A stretch of 64,000 bases of DNA from contig CAJHZI010000518.1 in assembly GCA_905160935.1 (NCBI GenBank), positions 872,501 to 936,500 on the forward strand. Direction: 5' to 3'. The position numbers were made by a program, and so were the translations under genes. The notes beneath the pieces were generated by a model. That model was not told the origin of the DNA. It was given only the letters and a program-made list of their open reading frames with translations, and made no database searches. The stretch comes from Enchytraeus crypticus. Lineage: Eukaryota > Annelida > Clitellata > Enchytraeida > Enchytraeidae. Numbering within the stretch: the stretch's first letter is position 1; each line of letters starts with the position of its first letter. This document shows, piece after piece, positions 12,901 to 23,015 of the stretch.

Positions 12901-15033
12901 CTCATACCTGATCTGCCCTGGTATTCTCCACGGTGAAGTTAAACCACATCCTAAATCGTGGATTTCCGACATCAGGTCGAATAAAAAGATCATACTCAAA
13001 GTCAGACACATAGTCAACGCGACCTAAGTTCCCTGAAAAATGCAGAAAGCTGTGTTCCTTATAAATATATAATAACTTTATTTGCAACTACACATTTATC
13101 TATGTTCACAACCCAGAGAAATAGCTTAAATCCTAAATAAGTGCAAAATCACAAGAATATCAATCATGTATCTCCTGAGACCCCTCTCTCTCTCTCCCTC
13201 TCTCTCTAGCTCTCTCTCTCTCTCTTTAGTGTGCTGCTAAGTGGCAAGTCCAAGGTACATATTCTTATGCACAAGCATCTATCACGTTCATGCATATGAG
13301 CTCTCAATCGATAAATGAGTTATGTACTCCAATAATAAATGGCTATTCCTTAACCGGTGAACATACAAAGTCAGACCCAACTGGAACCCCCCCCCCGAAT
13401 TTTACCCCATGCACAAAACGACTCCTCGAAAAACTCCTCCCCATGGAATAAAATCCCCTAGGAAAAAGCCCTTCAAGGACAAAGATATACAAATGATTGA
13501 AATATTTACTTGATTTATTGTAATGATTTAAGTTTAACATAAATTTTAATATATTAATTACTATATTTTTTATTTATTTACTATTGTTTCTTATTATTCA
13601 GTGTTTCGCTAAGGATGATTTTCACTGCATAATTTCATTATTTACTACAGCAAAAGCTGTTATTCTATCAGTCCATGCATTGCATAAAGCGATGGGCGCT
13701 AACTCATTTTTTTGAGTTAAACTGTTGAGTTAGCAACTAAAATAGTGCCTAACTCATTTGAGATAACAAATCAAAACTAAAGAATGAGATAATTTTTTGA
13801 AGTCGTATCTAACTAAAATTACACACAGTTTTTATCAAATGCAACTCTTAAACAGTTTATAATTAATATGTAACGCTAGTCCAACCTACAACATCTGTAT
13901 TTGATTCTCCATCTGTAAAAGTTACACGAATGATACATTTTTAGAAGTTCCACTTTTAAGTCATTTCATTGCTTAACAATTTCTTTTGTTGATGCCTACT
14001 CAAGCACAGGTTCATAAGACTTGCCTCTATATCATGAATGTAAAAGACGTGTTGACCCAACCTATCATATGAGGTTCTACAGTAAGTCCACAAGTGGTTG
14101 ATCTGCTCTTGAGCAGCAGCACTAACAAGCCACTCTACCACTGCTTAGCAAGGCAATGTGGAATTGCTCACCATGAAGGCAGCAGCATCAAATAGAAAAG
14201 CTATATTATGATTGTCATTAATGTTATGATTTAAATATTACTAATAGTATTCCATTATTCTACAATGGGACAATTGAAGAAACACAACAGGCCCGCCAAA
14301 TGTCAGTGGACATTTTACCATACAGAAATTAAAGGATATTTTAGAGAATGATATTACTGTTTAATTTACAGATTAACTCAATTTTTTAGTTTAACTTAAT
14401 GAGTTAGCATCTCAAGGGTTTGAGTTATATTCATATTTTAACTTATCTCATTTGTCAGAGTTAAACTAAAAAAGTACTCAACATTACAAATATGAGAGCT
14501 TAGCTTTTTTACCCTTTAACAAGAAAAGCCATAATTTTAAATCAATGTTAGCAAAATCAAAAGTTAACTTTTGAGTATCTAGTCCAACACTGGTCAGATT
14601 CAACAATTTATGCAAGAGCTTATTCTGTAATTAATGACAACTCCAATTTAAATAAGGAAAAGGTAACATTTTATAGCTCCATTGATTTTTACTCTTAACA
14701 GTATTAAAAATTATTTTATGCTATCAAAGTATCAAATAGATACCTCAGCACTGACAGAGTCAGAAGAGAAACTTTTAAAATGACTAAATTTTGAGTTCAT
14801 TTATATGAAAATCTATTAACTTTTCATAATTTCATATACCACTTTAGAAAATTAGTACAATAATAAATTTCTTATAAGACTGGTTTTTAAAGTTATGCTC
14901 AAAATTTTTACATACCACTCTCAAAGTCAGCATTGAACACCAGATGCCCTTTCTTCACGGGGCCTGCATACGTAGGGGAGATGATACAAACGTTTTGAAC
15001 GTTACCAGTCAATGATTCCTGGGAGCTATCCAT
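870..15033 (-). CDS. AGBL4: Cytosolic carboxypeptidase 6-like (AGBL4/CCP6), 10 exons
   Basis: M14-family zinc carboxypeptidase of the CCP6 type. Known members shorten polyglutamate side chains on tubulin and other proteins in the cytosol and on cilia. I joined ten exons by GT-AG sites and matching phases: 15033-14916, 13032-12908, 10113-10019, 9473-9257, 8516-8387, 7487-7382, 3035-2924, 2277-2075, 1193-1081 and 961-870. They total 1311 nt, 436 residues plus stop. An N-terminal beta-sandwich domain (about 1-145) precedes the peptidase domain. Visible residues: zinc ligands H217 and E220 (motif HPGE), third ligand H312 (DIHAHS), N273-R274 in GDDLNR, and the general base E385 in YTLEVSF. The start ATG has an in-frame stop just upstream. 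Length is close to the shorter CCP6 proteins. It reads as functional. The terminal exon is the least certain, because its acceptor has a weak pyrimidine tract and the tail is not conserved. AGBL4 is preferred over AGBL5 or AGTPBP1 because the whole block order matches CCP6. Confidence 0.92.
1081..1193 (-). CDS. AGBL4: AGBL4 exon 9 (catalytic glutamate)
   Basis: Reads [20 protein letters not shown] and PYTEEA. The glutamate of TLEVSF is the expected general base. Acceptor ttgcag, donor gtatcc. Confidence 0.92.
1402..1728 (+). repeat. tRNA-derived SINE, family B, longest copy
   Basis: The head is tRNA-like: GGAGCCAGTGGCGAAGTCGG, then a B-box-like GATTCAAATCC about 45 bp on. A body follows with 'gaggaaactgacgt', and the 3' end is 'ggcgaggaaccggacgtt' with a (TTGA)n tail. 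The head recurs at 11383, 19747, 24883 and (minus) 40548. The tail recurs alone at 8205 (minus) and near 49140. Confidence 0.75.
1774..1950 (+). repeat. Second tRNA-like SINE fragment next to family B copy
   Basis: Begins GCAGAGCCGGTGGCTTAATG with a B-box-like GGGTTCAAAGTC and the body motif 'actgacgttaaacttggctt'. It is related to, but diverged from, SINE B and probably a partial copy. Confidence 0.5.
2075..2277 (-). CDS. AGBL4: AGBL4 exon 8 (third zinc histidine)
   Basis: Contains [20 protein letters not shown] and the [18 protein letters not shown] block. The donor AG|gtttgt was chosen because only it keeps frame and gives KAGTGRR across the junction. Confidence 0.92.
2924..3035 (-). CDS. 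AGBL4: AGBL4 exon 7 (substrate-binding Asn-Arg)
   Basis: Reads [20 protein letters not shown] and onward. N273-R274 correspond to the substrate-carboxylate binding pair of M14 peptidases. The exon lies in no long open frame and was identified from splice sites and family blocks. Confidence 0.92.
4745..4756 (+). other. Putative primer-binding site
   Basis: TGGTGCCCAGAC lies just after the proposed LTR end. TGG-GCC-containing sites at this place are typical complements of a tRNA 3' end. The match to a specific tRNA was not tested. Confidence 0.45.
6162..6440 (+). pseudogene. gag-like fragment of the LTR element (upstream frame)
   Basis: A 92-codon frame reads ...[20 protein letters not shown] and [20 protein letters not shown], a small helical domain. 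An S/T-rich leader peptide is encoded upstream at 5851-6165 in another frame. After 6436 the acidic continuation ([13 protein letters not shown]) is in a different frame and meets TAG near 6513 before the next Met. The protein is therefore broken by at least two frame changes and a stop. Gag assignment is from position after the leader, not from a zinc knuckle. Confidence 0.45.
6530..7342 (+). pseudogene. gag-like coiled-coil protein of the LTR element
   Basis: 270 codons. It begins [20 protein letters not shown], followed by about 75 residues of charged E/R/K heptad-like sequence (a long coiled coil). An Ala-rich region lies at about 165-200 and an acidic Gln/Glu-rich end follows. Coiled-coil segments of this kind occur in gag proteins of invertebrate LTR elements. 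No CCHC knuckle or protease motif follows before the stop. The unbroken frame could mean recent insertion or just chance. A host antisense gene is unlikely given the neighbouring LTR. Confidence 0.45.
7382..7487 (-). CDS. AGBL4: AGBL4 exon 6
   Basis: Encodes [15 protein letters not shown] and [18 protein letters not shown], a hallmark M14 block. Its donor lies only about 40 bp from the end of the last gag-like frame of the LTR element in the following intron. Confidence 0.94.
7600..7860. repeat. Minisatellite, about 21 bp unit
   Basis: Many imperfect copies of 'cacactatagcgtaatactta' lie in the AGBL4 intron just upstream of exon 6. Confidence 0.85.
8205..8262 (-). repeat. SINE B 3' tail fragment
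   Basis: The reverse strand matches the 'ccctgacattg...ggaaccggac' end and (TTGA)n tail of the copy at 1402-1728. Confidence 0.65.
8387..8516 (-). CDS. AGBL4: AGBL4 exon 5 (HPGE zinc motif)
   Basis: Carries VDLLTI and [12 protein letters not shown] with the first two zinc ligands. The protein runs three residues shorter than mammalian CCP6 at the next junction (MQ-DFLIS). A three-copy minisatellite begins a few bases upstream of its acceptor, without copying the splice site. Confidence 0.93.
8528..8645. repeat. Minisatellite, about 39 bp, three copies, beside AGBL4 exon 5
   Basis: Unit contains 'cctgactcagatgagtcata' plus 'cttaaaatagactgtaa'. It starts about 10 bp from the exon 5 acceptor. 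Confidence 0.85.
9257..9473 (-). CDS. AGBL4: AGBL4 exon 4 (domain linker and start of peptidase)
   Basis: Contains [20 protein letters not shown] and the [18 protein letters not shown] block typical of CCP6. Phases fit on both sides. Confidence 0.94.
10019..10113 (-). CDS. AGBL4: AGBL4 exon 3 (N-terminal domain)
   Basis: Short exon reading [20 protein letters not shown] and then [11 protein letters not shown], the end of the CCP N-terminal domain. No open frame of useful length marks it; it was found by looking for the block missing between exons 2 and 4. The tryptophan codon is split across the next junction. Confidence 0.92.
10480..10570. repeat. 42 bp inverted repeat at the head of a SINE
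   Basis: Arms 10480-10521 and 10529-10570 are complementary with one mismatch around the 7 nt loop agggata. The right arm is the start of SINE A, so the left arm is an inverted copy of the SINE head. Confidence 0.88.
10529..10738 (+). repeat. tRNA-derived SINE, family A
   Basis: Head 'catgaagttttaaatgacag' with B-box GGGTTCGAATACC, then the shared body (cggacattcactggactggc ... gatatcaacatagttgat) ending 'cactataatgcgtgttta'. At least six relatives lie in this window. Confidence 0.8.
11174..12064. mobile_element. Non-autonomous TIR element, family T, copy 1
   Basis: Ends CATAGGCGTAACC and GGTTACGCCAATG form a terminal inverted repeat of about 13 bp. The interior is shared with 19562-20340 (about 700 bp, including an embedded SINE B). 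No transposase frame. The termini resemble hAT ends (CA-GGCGTA), but no matching 8 bp flanks were found. Confidence 0.6.
11383..11515 (+). repeat. SINE B copy nested in TIR element T copy 1
   Basis: GGAGCTAGTGGCGATGTCGG head and 'gaggaaactgacgttaac' body. The same insertion sits at the equivalent place in copy 2, so it predates amplification of the element. Confidence 0.7.
12908..13032 (-). CDS. AGBL4: AGBL4 exon 2 (N-terminal domain)
   Basis: Encodes the conserved GNLGRVDYV...[10 protein letters not shown] and MWFNFTVEN blocks of the CCP N-terminal beta domain. Acceptor ttttcag, donor gtatga. It enters in phase 1 and leaves in phase 0, matching its neighbours. Confidence 0.92.
13180..13230. 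repeat. (CT)n microsatellite
   Basis: Imperfect CT tract of about 45 bp in AGBL4 intron 1. Confidence 0.9.
13684..14600. mobile_element. Possible decayed TIR element in AGBL4 intron 1
   Basis: The left edge 'gatgggcgctaactcat' and the right edge (reverse strand 'agtgttggactagatactca') look like diverged hAT-type termini. The interior is rich in repeated ACTCA/TGAGTT motifs. Both the boundaries and the target duplication are uncertain. Confidence 0.3.
14916..15033 (-). CDS. AGBL4: AGBL4 exon 1 (residues 1-39)
   Basis: Initiator exon. It begins MDSSQES and ends ...FNADFES, then donor G|gtatgt. An in-frame TGA lies a few codons upstream, so this ATG is the first one available in this exon. Confidence 0.88.
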
Positions 15034-15689
15034 TTCTTTTGCTAGTGTTTCAGAACTTCAGATCTGAAAACTAAAACATGTCATATTATTCATCAAGCCT
15101 TGCATAATTTCAGAACCTGTTAAAATCAGATAGGTGTGCCTCTCTATGGCTGCCAGTTTAAAATATATAATAAGAAACAAATGTTTCTAATAAATTAATT
15201 AGAAATAAATGACTATAATTTATATTAATATAATATAGTCAGAAAGAAATTAATATTAATTAATTAATTCCTCTTTCAAACCCGTTCAAGTGCTTCATTT
15301 TCCTGCTTTTATATCTGAAAATAAGGCAATTGAGTTATAAAAATGATTTCAACTATTTGATTAATTATATATTTTTATATTTTGCCGAGCTTTTAAACTT
15401 TTTTCACACATTGTCTTTCAGCGTATATTAATCTCCCTTTTATCTGGCATGACACTTACAGTTTGTGGTTGGTGTATTATCTAGTAGCCTAAATAAGTAG
15501 GCTACTAGAATGCTGGAATGTGTTGTATCTAAGTAGCTACAGAATATACTAATAGTTGAAAGTTTCAATTTTTTTAATAGTTTCCGCTAGTTAGACACAG
15601 AATAATCTGCAGTGGTTTGCAGTGTAGTGGAGTAAGAACTACTACACTATAAATCACACCAAGTAAGTCTATATATCATAACTGAAAGT

Positions 15690-16010
15690 AATTAATTAAA
15701 GGAGTTACCTGAACTGCAATCATCTTTCATTATTCTATCATTAGTCAAAATTAGGTAGCAGGAACAGGGAAGAAAGCCAAGGGCTCATTTTAATCCCCAA
15801 AAATACTTGATTACACCATCCAGCTTATTTTTAAAACTATTCACCGACACCGCATTCACAACCTCCTCACTCAAAAAGTTCCACCAATCAATCACCCTTT
15901 GAAAAAGAGAACTTTCCTTAGTCTGTCCTTACATTAGGCTTAAACGACTTATAGCTATGACTGATTACTGCAGAGTCCTCAGAGACAATACTGATGCAAC
16001 CTTAGACAAC
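15690..16010 (-). mobile_element. LINE reverse transcriptase C-terminal remnant
   Basis: Reading the minus strand through several stops gives a block like 'FQRVIDWWNFLSEEVVNA' then 'VNSFKNKLD', the usual last segment of jockey/CR1-type RT proteins. Heavily decayed. Confidence 0.5.
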
Positions 16011-16199
16011 CCTGAAATCGTCATTTGAGGATGTAATGGACTTCAAATTATTTTTGTTTATCTGTCGCTGTTTATAACTAAGTAAATTAACTGTGGAGCT
16101 TTTCAGTCTTATGTCATCATATCGTAGAGCTTTACTGTCTTATGAAAGTCATATGTAAAAAAATGACGACTGTATTTTTAGGTCACTATAAAGTGTGTT

Positions 16200-17079
16200 C
16201 AGTGGCGGATCCAAGGGGGCCCAGGGGGCCCGGGCCCTCCCCTTAGGTCCGCCGATAAAATTTTTAAACTATATCTTCATTGTTTCTATGGCAAATTCGA
16301 TGTGAAAATATGTTAGTAATGGAGGTGGTTAGGGGGAAGGCTCAGGGGGGGTAAGACAGGGTATATTTTCATTGTTTCTATGGCAATTTCGATGTGTAAA
16401 TATGTTAGTAATTGGGGTGGTTAGGGGGGGGCAAGGGGGAGGGTAAGACAGGGTATATTTTCATTGTTTCTACGGCAAATTCGATGTGTAAATATGTTAG
16501 TAATGGCAGTGGTTAGAGGAGGGGGGCTGGGGGAGGGGGTAGAACAGGGAACTCAATTCCAATAGCTCGATTTTTTTCTAGGATATACCAGGAAGACTGT
16601 ATAATGGAAGGGGGTCAAAAGTTGACCATTTCACTAGCTCTCAATTTTCACTTGAACCAATGCATAACCACTGCATTAGAAGAAAAAGGGTAAAAATGTA
16701 AAAAATATGAACTCTGTCCCATAGCAGTGGTGCAAACAGCCTTGACTGGAAGAGGTTTAAGCCCCCTCCCCACCGCCAAAATTAGGTCACTTTTGCAATT
16801 CATCGAGATCCGCAGAGTTTCTTCAGAGGTGAAAAAATTAACCTACTTTTCCAAACAAATGTAGAATTTTAAGTTTTCCCCTGATGGGTATGAGCGGGGG
16901 GGGGTAAGGTACAGAGATACACTCACTCTATGAGCCGAACGCAGTAGTGAACAAATTTTGAGCTCCCCCCCACAGAAATTTGTCTGGTTGCGTTACATGT
17001 CCCATGAAGAAAGCAAAAAAATATACACTCTAAAAAAAAATTTCGGGCCCCCCTTAAAAAATTCCTGGATTCGCCCCTA
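16200..17079. mobile_element. hAT-like MITE with internal tandem repeats
   Basis: Left end CAGTGGCGGATCCA and right end TGGATTCGCCCCTA form a degenerate TIR. Flanks agtgtgtt and catgtgtt agree at 6 of 8 positions, consistent with an old 8 bp duplication. The interior has G-rich tandem units and no coding frame. Confidence 0.65.
16262..16530. repeat. Tandem repeat inside the MITE, about 90 bp unit
   Basis: Three copies of a unit holding 'atattttcattgtttctatg' followed by 'cgatgtgtaaatatgttagt' and a G-rich stretch. The same core occurs in the family T elements, so the two families are related. Confidence 0.8.
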
Positions 17080-17589
17080 CATGTGTTTAAACATTTAAGC
17101 AATATATCTACCTCTGTATATCGGTTATATAGGCTAAATTAGGCCCGACCAAATCCCAGATATATGCAGGATGAAAATGATGGGTAAATAAATAAACTAG
17201 CCTATAAGCATTAAAATTTGCATTAAAAGTAATGGCGTGGACATATATGATAATAACTTGCATTAATATGATATTGAACATAATAATTAAATAATATCAT
17301 GATACATTATTAATATTAAATAAAAAATCAGAATCATCAAAAGGAAATGATAGTTAATAATCATGGAGAGGAAGGAGGAAATATCGAAAACTAAAAAAAC
17401 AAAAGCTAAGCAAGGAAACTCTATAAACATATATGCGACATGTCTTCTGTGGAACCTTAAGAAAAAAACTGACAATTATTATAATTAATATTTAAAATGG
17501 CGAATTGGTCAGAGTTAAGAGAGACAAGTAACATCACAAAATTTCAAATGATTGTTCTTGAGATTCTGGGACCTCTTCCCGGTCCAGTT

Positions 17590-17738
17590 CATCAGAGAGT
17601 AAAAATCTCAGATGTTCACAGGACTGTTATCATGAACAATAGACTAAAACTTGACAAATGATTAAAACATGTGTCATTAAGTGATAGATACCATATTGGA
17701 TGATTATAGACTATAATGTGCGTTCAACATTTTTACTA
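17590..17738 (+). repeat. Degenerate SINE A copy
   Basis: Shares 'aaaatctcagatgttcac', 'gtgatagataccatattgga' and 'actataatgtgcgtt' with the other SINE A copies, with many changes. Confidence 0.5.
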
Positions 17739-18084
17739 ACTTAATGATGTGCAGATATAGATGCACTTGAAATCATCAGCGTAGATAACTGATACACTGC
17801 AATAAAAACTGCACTATAGTCATTAAATTGTTCATGTTTCGTGTCGGTTTGCTTGATGATTTGGTTTTCTTGTTGTAATTTGGTTCCACAGTCTTCGATA
17901 TAGTCTTGGACAACAGTAGCACTCTACACGTATTGTTGTTGTTGTTGTTTCTATGTGGATGTCTTTTGAGAAAATGTAGGTATCTTTTAATATATCATCT
18001 CTGTTGTATATTTTTTTCTTTTTTCTAACAATTTTCTAAAACCAACGAAATAAAAGTTTAAATTTATATATTAATGGGACCGGG

Positions 18085-18320
18085 GGTAGGATGGCTCAGT
18101 CGAGATTGAGATGGTATGGTCATATAATAAGAAAGGCAGAGGAGGATGTAGTGAAAAGAGTTTGGAGGGATGAACTGGAGAGAGGTAGACCACATCTGAC
18201 GTGGGAAGCGGTGGTTTAGAGAGTAATGAAGAATGCAGGATACCCATGGGACAGAGAGGAGTGGTGAAAGTTTATTCGACCCTAGTTAAACTGGATACAA
18301 GTGAAGATGATGTTGATGCT
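18085..18320 (+). mobile_element. RTE-like LINE 3' fragment
   Basis: Translates as [20 protein letters not shown] then RVWRDELERGRPHLTWEAVV with a stop: the C-terminal 'RL-W-GH-R' block of RTE-type RT proteins. It ends in a gatgatgttgatg tract. The related copy at 41050-41600 is on the minus strand. Confidence 0.7.
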
Positions 18321-19746
18321 GCATATTTTTCCTTTTAATTTTTATTCGATGAGGCATCAAAATACGACTAGACCGTTGTTGGGTACAAGTCTCCATGATT
18401 TCCTAAACCAGTATATAAATAAGTTAAATAAGTGACTTGTTATTTACAAACACAGGTATCCAGGGCAACCAGAAAGCATTGCAAAAGCTAACAAGACATT
18501 ATGCTAAAAAATTATGATCATCCATGATGATATCTCTGCGTACCTTAGAATGATGCGTACTTATTTGTTCTTAGAGTAATTTTTCAATCTACCAATTATG
18601 ATTATATTCAGCAATGTTAAGAAAACGTTTTGCATTTTAAGTTAATTGCTAAAACTGTTTTAGGAAGCTTACAAAGGGTTCTGGCGTTAAATCTATTGCG
18701 AATTGTTACAAATATCCATTTAAACTGTAGAATCTGATCAAGAAGTTGCACGCTGTGGCGCTACAGTGGCGGTATAGCTTTCGTGGTATATATGGCGTCA
18801 AGCTTAATTTAGTACCTGCCGCCCACGCAGGGTTCGACTACTTTTTGAGTTAATTTTAACAAATCATAATTTTTGCAAGTTTTTAAGGTTATGATTAAGG
18901 TTAGGGTTCAATGGCCAAAGAAAGTGGGATCTACGACCCTTTGCCCTCTGATTTTAGGAAATCTATATAGATATCCCACAACAACTTTTTAAATCTCACT
19001 TTTCACAACTAATTTAATTGGTGTCATATTAGCTATATTATTATTAGAACAATAATAAATATTAAAACAATATTGGGCCTCGGAGAATTGTAAGTAGAGT
19101 TCTCGCAGCAGAAAATTTATACTTTAACCATATGCATGCACTGGCCGGGTTAGGGTAAGATTTGAGCGTATGGTTGCAACATGTGAAGATAAATTATGCA
19201 TTGTTTTGTGATTCTGAGTCGCGGGACTCGCAGCTAACATATCATAACGTGTAATACTGCTAAAACAAAAAGTCTTGTAGAAAGTAATGAATTCATTGAA
19301 TGAAAGTTGGTTTGGTTGTTTAAAATTGAATCCATAAGTAATTAATGGTTAGGCGACATACATGTATATTTTGGAGCGTGCAAAACATACGTAGGAACGG
19401 TTAGATCTATGGCACGTGTTTCGCCTCGTATGGAAATTAAGTGACCTGAAGGGTTCAAAGCAAACGAAAGACAGTCCTGTAAGCCAATGGAAGGCAATTA
19501 ATCATGCACTGGAGCTTGTTGTGAATTGCAGCCATAGGCAAAAAATCTGAGGATACACAATCATTGGCGTATCCACGGAGGGGGAGCCTGCCCTCCCCCC
19601 CCTATTAGGCCCTCCGATAAAAAAAATGTAAGCTATATTTTCATTGTTTTTATGACAATTTCTATGTGTAAATATGTATGTAAGAGCAGTGGTTAAGGGG
19701 GGGGGGGGGCGGACTTAGTTTCACTAGCATACACAGTACAACTACT

Positions 19747-19895
19747 GGCTGGAGCCAGTGGCGATGTCGGTAAGGTACTCGACCGCGGATCAGTATGTGA
19801 GAGGTTCAAGTCCTGGGCTAGCCCTTCACTGACATCACTTTAGAGTGAGGAAACATTGCTGACTTTAACATTAGCTTTACCAGCTTTTAACTTTC
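19747..19895 (+). repeat. SINE B copy nested in TIR element T copy 2
   Basis: GGAGCCAGTGGCGATGTCGG head, 'gaggttcaagtcctgg' B box, 'gaggaaacattgctgacttt' body. Confidence 0.72.
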
Positions 19896-20370
19896 AAAAA
19901 TCGTTCCACTGGCAGTGGCCTTGCCCTGCACGGTAGAAGCAGCGCCCGTGCGCAAATTCCTCGAGATTTTCTAACATACTCTGAACGATACTATGAAATT
20001 TCATTTAGGCCTATAACTTTCAGAATTAAAAATCGAAATTAGTAGGCTAATATATTAATTCTTACCAGAAGTGGCTTCTTGGTCTTTAACAGAAATTTAT
20101 CCATGATGCAATTATGCAGAACTTGGTTTACTGTCTATGAATTTATATTGTAACAAACTCCATAAGCTAAACCTTTATGCACATTTTTCAGAGCATCTAC
20201 CGATGGTTGATAAGTTGACCTTTCAAGATACAATAGGCCTATGCAGCCGCAAACTCTAGATAGGCCAATATAGTTTCTTCCCGCTTAGCTCGGCTAGTTG
20301 GCACTTGGCACTCTCCCGTATTTCGTCACACTCACTTAAAATCGGTCGCTCAGCCCTATAGTCTTCTATA

Positions 20371-20437
20371 ATATAATATAATATAATATAATATATCTCC
20401 TATAATATAATATAATGTCTCTATAATATAATATATA

Positions 20438-20511
<74 letters not shown>

Positions 20512-20525
20512 CTCCTATAATATAT
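20371..20525. repeat. (TA)n / (TATAA)n microsatellite cluster
   Basis: Alternating TA and 'taatataatataat' tracts interrupted by short unique words. Confidence 0.92.
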
Positions 20526-20547
20526 TATAGTCCCTATAGTCTAATTC

Positions 20548-20640
20548 AAACAAGAGCGAGACAAAACCCGCCTGCAACTCTTGGAGTCCTAATTCAAAAC
20601 ACTAGTGAGACAAAACACGCCTGCAACTCTTGGAGTCCTT
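20548..20640. repeat. Direct duplication, about 47 bp
   Basis: Two copies of 'gagacaaaac(c/a)cgcctgcaactcttggagtc'. Confidence 0.85.
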
Positions 20641-20759
20641 GGTCATCCAATATCGAGAGCAAAACTCTCCTATTGGTAAATTATGTACTTCTTTCTCCCT
20701 GCCCTAATGCTTAATTTGGGGAAAGTACCGCCAGCTCTAAATTATACGCCCGTTATAAC

Positions 20760-20945
<186 letters not shown>

Positions 20946-21169
20946 TCACTCTATAAGGGGTGCTTTTTGATGTCCCACCCTGCCAAATTTCACAGCAAAA
21001 TGCTGTCGTGTCTGTATAGTGCTCAGATTGGCTCGCTCTTCCGACCAGCAACGGCTAGCAAGTCACCGTCCAGAAGTTGACCGCTGTCACGAAAATACGG
21101 CACTCCTATTAATAGCGCTGGGGCGCCCTATCCACTGGGTTTCCCAGCACAACCTCCCTTCTGTAACAC

Positions 21170-21410
21170 TTCCTGTTTTAAAACACAGGTCTTTACACAA
21201 TGGGACCTCTTCCCGTTCTACAACTTCTCGGCACAATAAATGTGACTGTGTTTTAAAGTTGTAGGGCCGCCGATCGCTTCTCGACACCCTTAGTCGTGTT
21301 TTAAAGCTTTATAACAACTACTCTACTTCTCCACACAACGAATTGTGTTTTAAAGCTTTATTGCCGCTATTCTACTTCTCCACATAACGAATTGTGCTTT
21401 AAAGTGGCCA
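21170..21410. repeat. Tandem repeat, about 65 bp unit
   Basis: Imperfect copies share 'gtgttttaaagctttat' and 'ctacttctccacacaacgaa'. Confidence 0.75.
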
Positions 21411-21607
21411 GTAATAATATTCAATCACATCAACTGCGTCTGAATATTATCTTAATATTATTATTTTTCTTCGTGATAAGTGGCTCCAATCACAATCAAC
21501 TGCGTCTGGACCACGGTTACCACGAAGTAACCCAGGCGATTTTGCATGGAGAAACACGGCCTTTTATACTCAATTTTAACATGGGATAACTTTAACATGG
21601 GATAATT

Positions 21608-22160
21608 GTTTGCAGAATTGTTAGGAAATAAAGATGATTGGTGGCGATAATTGAAGCGAGAGAACGACGTTATCGCTATGGTATATTTTCGCGCTAGATC
21701 ATACAATAGGTTTAATTAGAAAAGAGCACAAAGTAGGTGGTGGTATAGAAAAATACTAAGGATGGCAACACAGTTTAAATATATCTTAATTTAGGCCACA
21801 CCTTCAACCAATAGAATAGGGTGATACAAATCGAGGGTTTAATAAGACGTTACGTGATTGGCCGTGTAGTGTAAATTATTTCGTAACAATTCTGCTTACT
21901 ACACGGCCAATCACGTAACGTCTTATTAAACCCTCGATTTGTATCACCCTATTCTATTGGTTGAAGGTGTGGCCTAAATTAAGATATATTTAAACTGTGT
22001 TGCCATCCTTAGTATTTTTCTATACCACCACCTACTTTGTGCTCTTTTCTAATTAGACCTATTGTATGATCTAGCGCGAAAATATACCATAGCGATAACG
22101 TCGTTCTCTCGCTTCAATTATCGCCACCAATCATCTTTATTTCCTAACAATTCTGCAAAC
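21608..22160. repeat. Near-perfect long palindrome, 263 bp arms, 27 bp loop
   Basis: Arms 21608-21870 and 21898-22160 are reverse complements of equal length. I noticed only one mismatch (aggtttaatt against aggtctaatt). The loop 21871-21897 contains a near copy of the outer end of the right arm (tatttc-taacaattctgc). It could be a foldback element, a recent inverted duplication, or an assembly artefact. Confidence 0.93.
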
Positions 22161-22894
22161 CTTATCGAAATATGCACAAGTCTAGGTAAAACCGTTCATA
22201 ACCGTTCATTCTATAGCGTTTGACTGACTTTTCCTCGAATTTAATATAACGTCTTTCTACTTTAATATAGGCCACCTACATACATTTTAGCATTTACAAC
22301 CAATGATATCTAAATTTTACAAGAATCGCTAACGAATTAAAGTTTTCCTTTGATCCCTAGTTTAACTTTATTTCTAATATTGATATTTATGTTTATTTTT
22401 ATATTCTGGAAAAATCCCTAACCTGGTGCTACGTTTAATCTATACGGAAGCATACGAATTTATACTGGTTTAATGCAACAAGCGTAATCAAAGCGAAAGT
22501 CCAATTTCGCTACATATATAGTGTATAGGGGGTCTACTACTAAAGTATGTGACAGTATATAGGAGTCTTTGGCCGAGCATACACAGTATACAACTATACA
22601 GCTATATCATTAATCATATCATGGAAGCGTATCGGTTTACCACTCGATCTACAGCACGGCTCTATAAATGCTAGTAATACTTACACATGCAGTTATTGAG
22701 CGACTTTGAAAATACGCAAAATTTCTAACATAAAGTATATATATTTGAGGCTAAATTCTGGGGGACATTTGCGGGCATGTCCCCCCAGTCTAAATTCTGA
22801 GGGGACGTGTCCCCTCTGTCCCCCCCGGTGGTTACGCCAATGGTTGCAGCTATCAATGGCAAATACATGAACATGATTAGCTTGACCTTATAGG

Positions 22895-23015
22895 AAATCT
22901 CGGACATTCACTGGACTGGTTATATGGAATATTGTCTAAATTTCCTATTTGTTTAAACTTAGGATAATACAAGTTATAGATAGCAACGTAGTTGATCATT
23001 TCACTATAGGGCGTG
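22895..23015 (+). repeat. 5'-truncated SINE A copy
   Basis: Body only: 'ctcggacattcactggactg' to 'gttgatcatttcactatagg'. The tRNA-like head is absent. Confidence 0.7.

Noticed and set aside
13956..14141. Small minus-strand frame as a hAT transposase scrap
   Set aside because: No recognisable hAT block; only the flanking ends hint at a TIR element.
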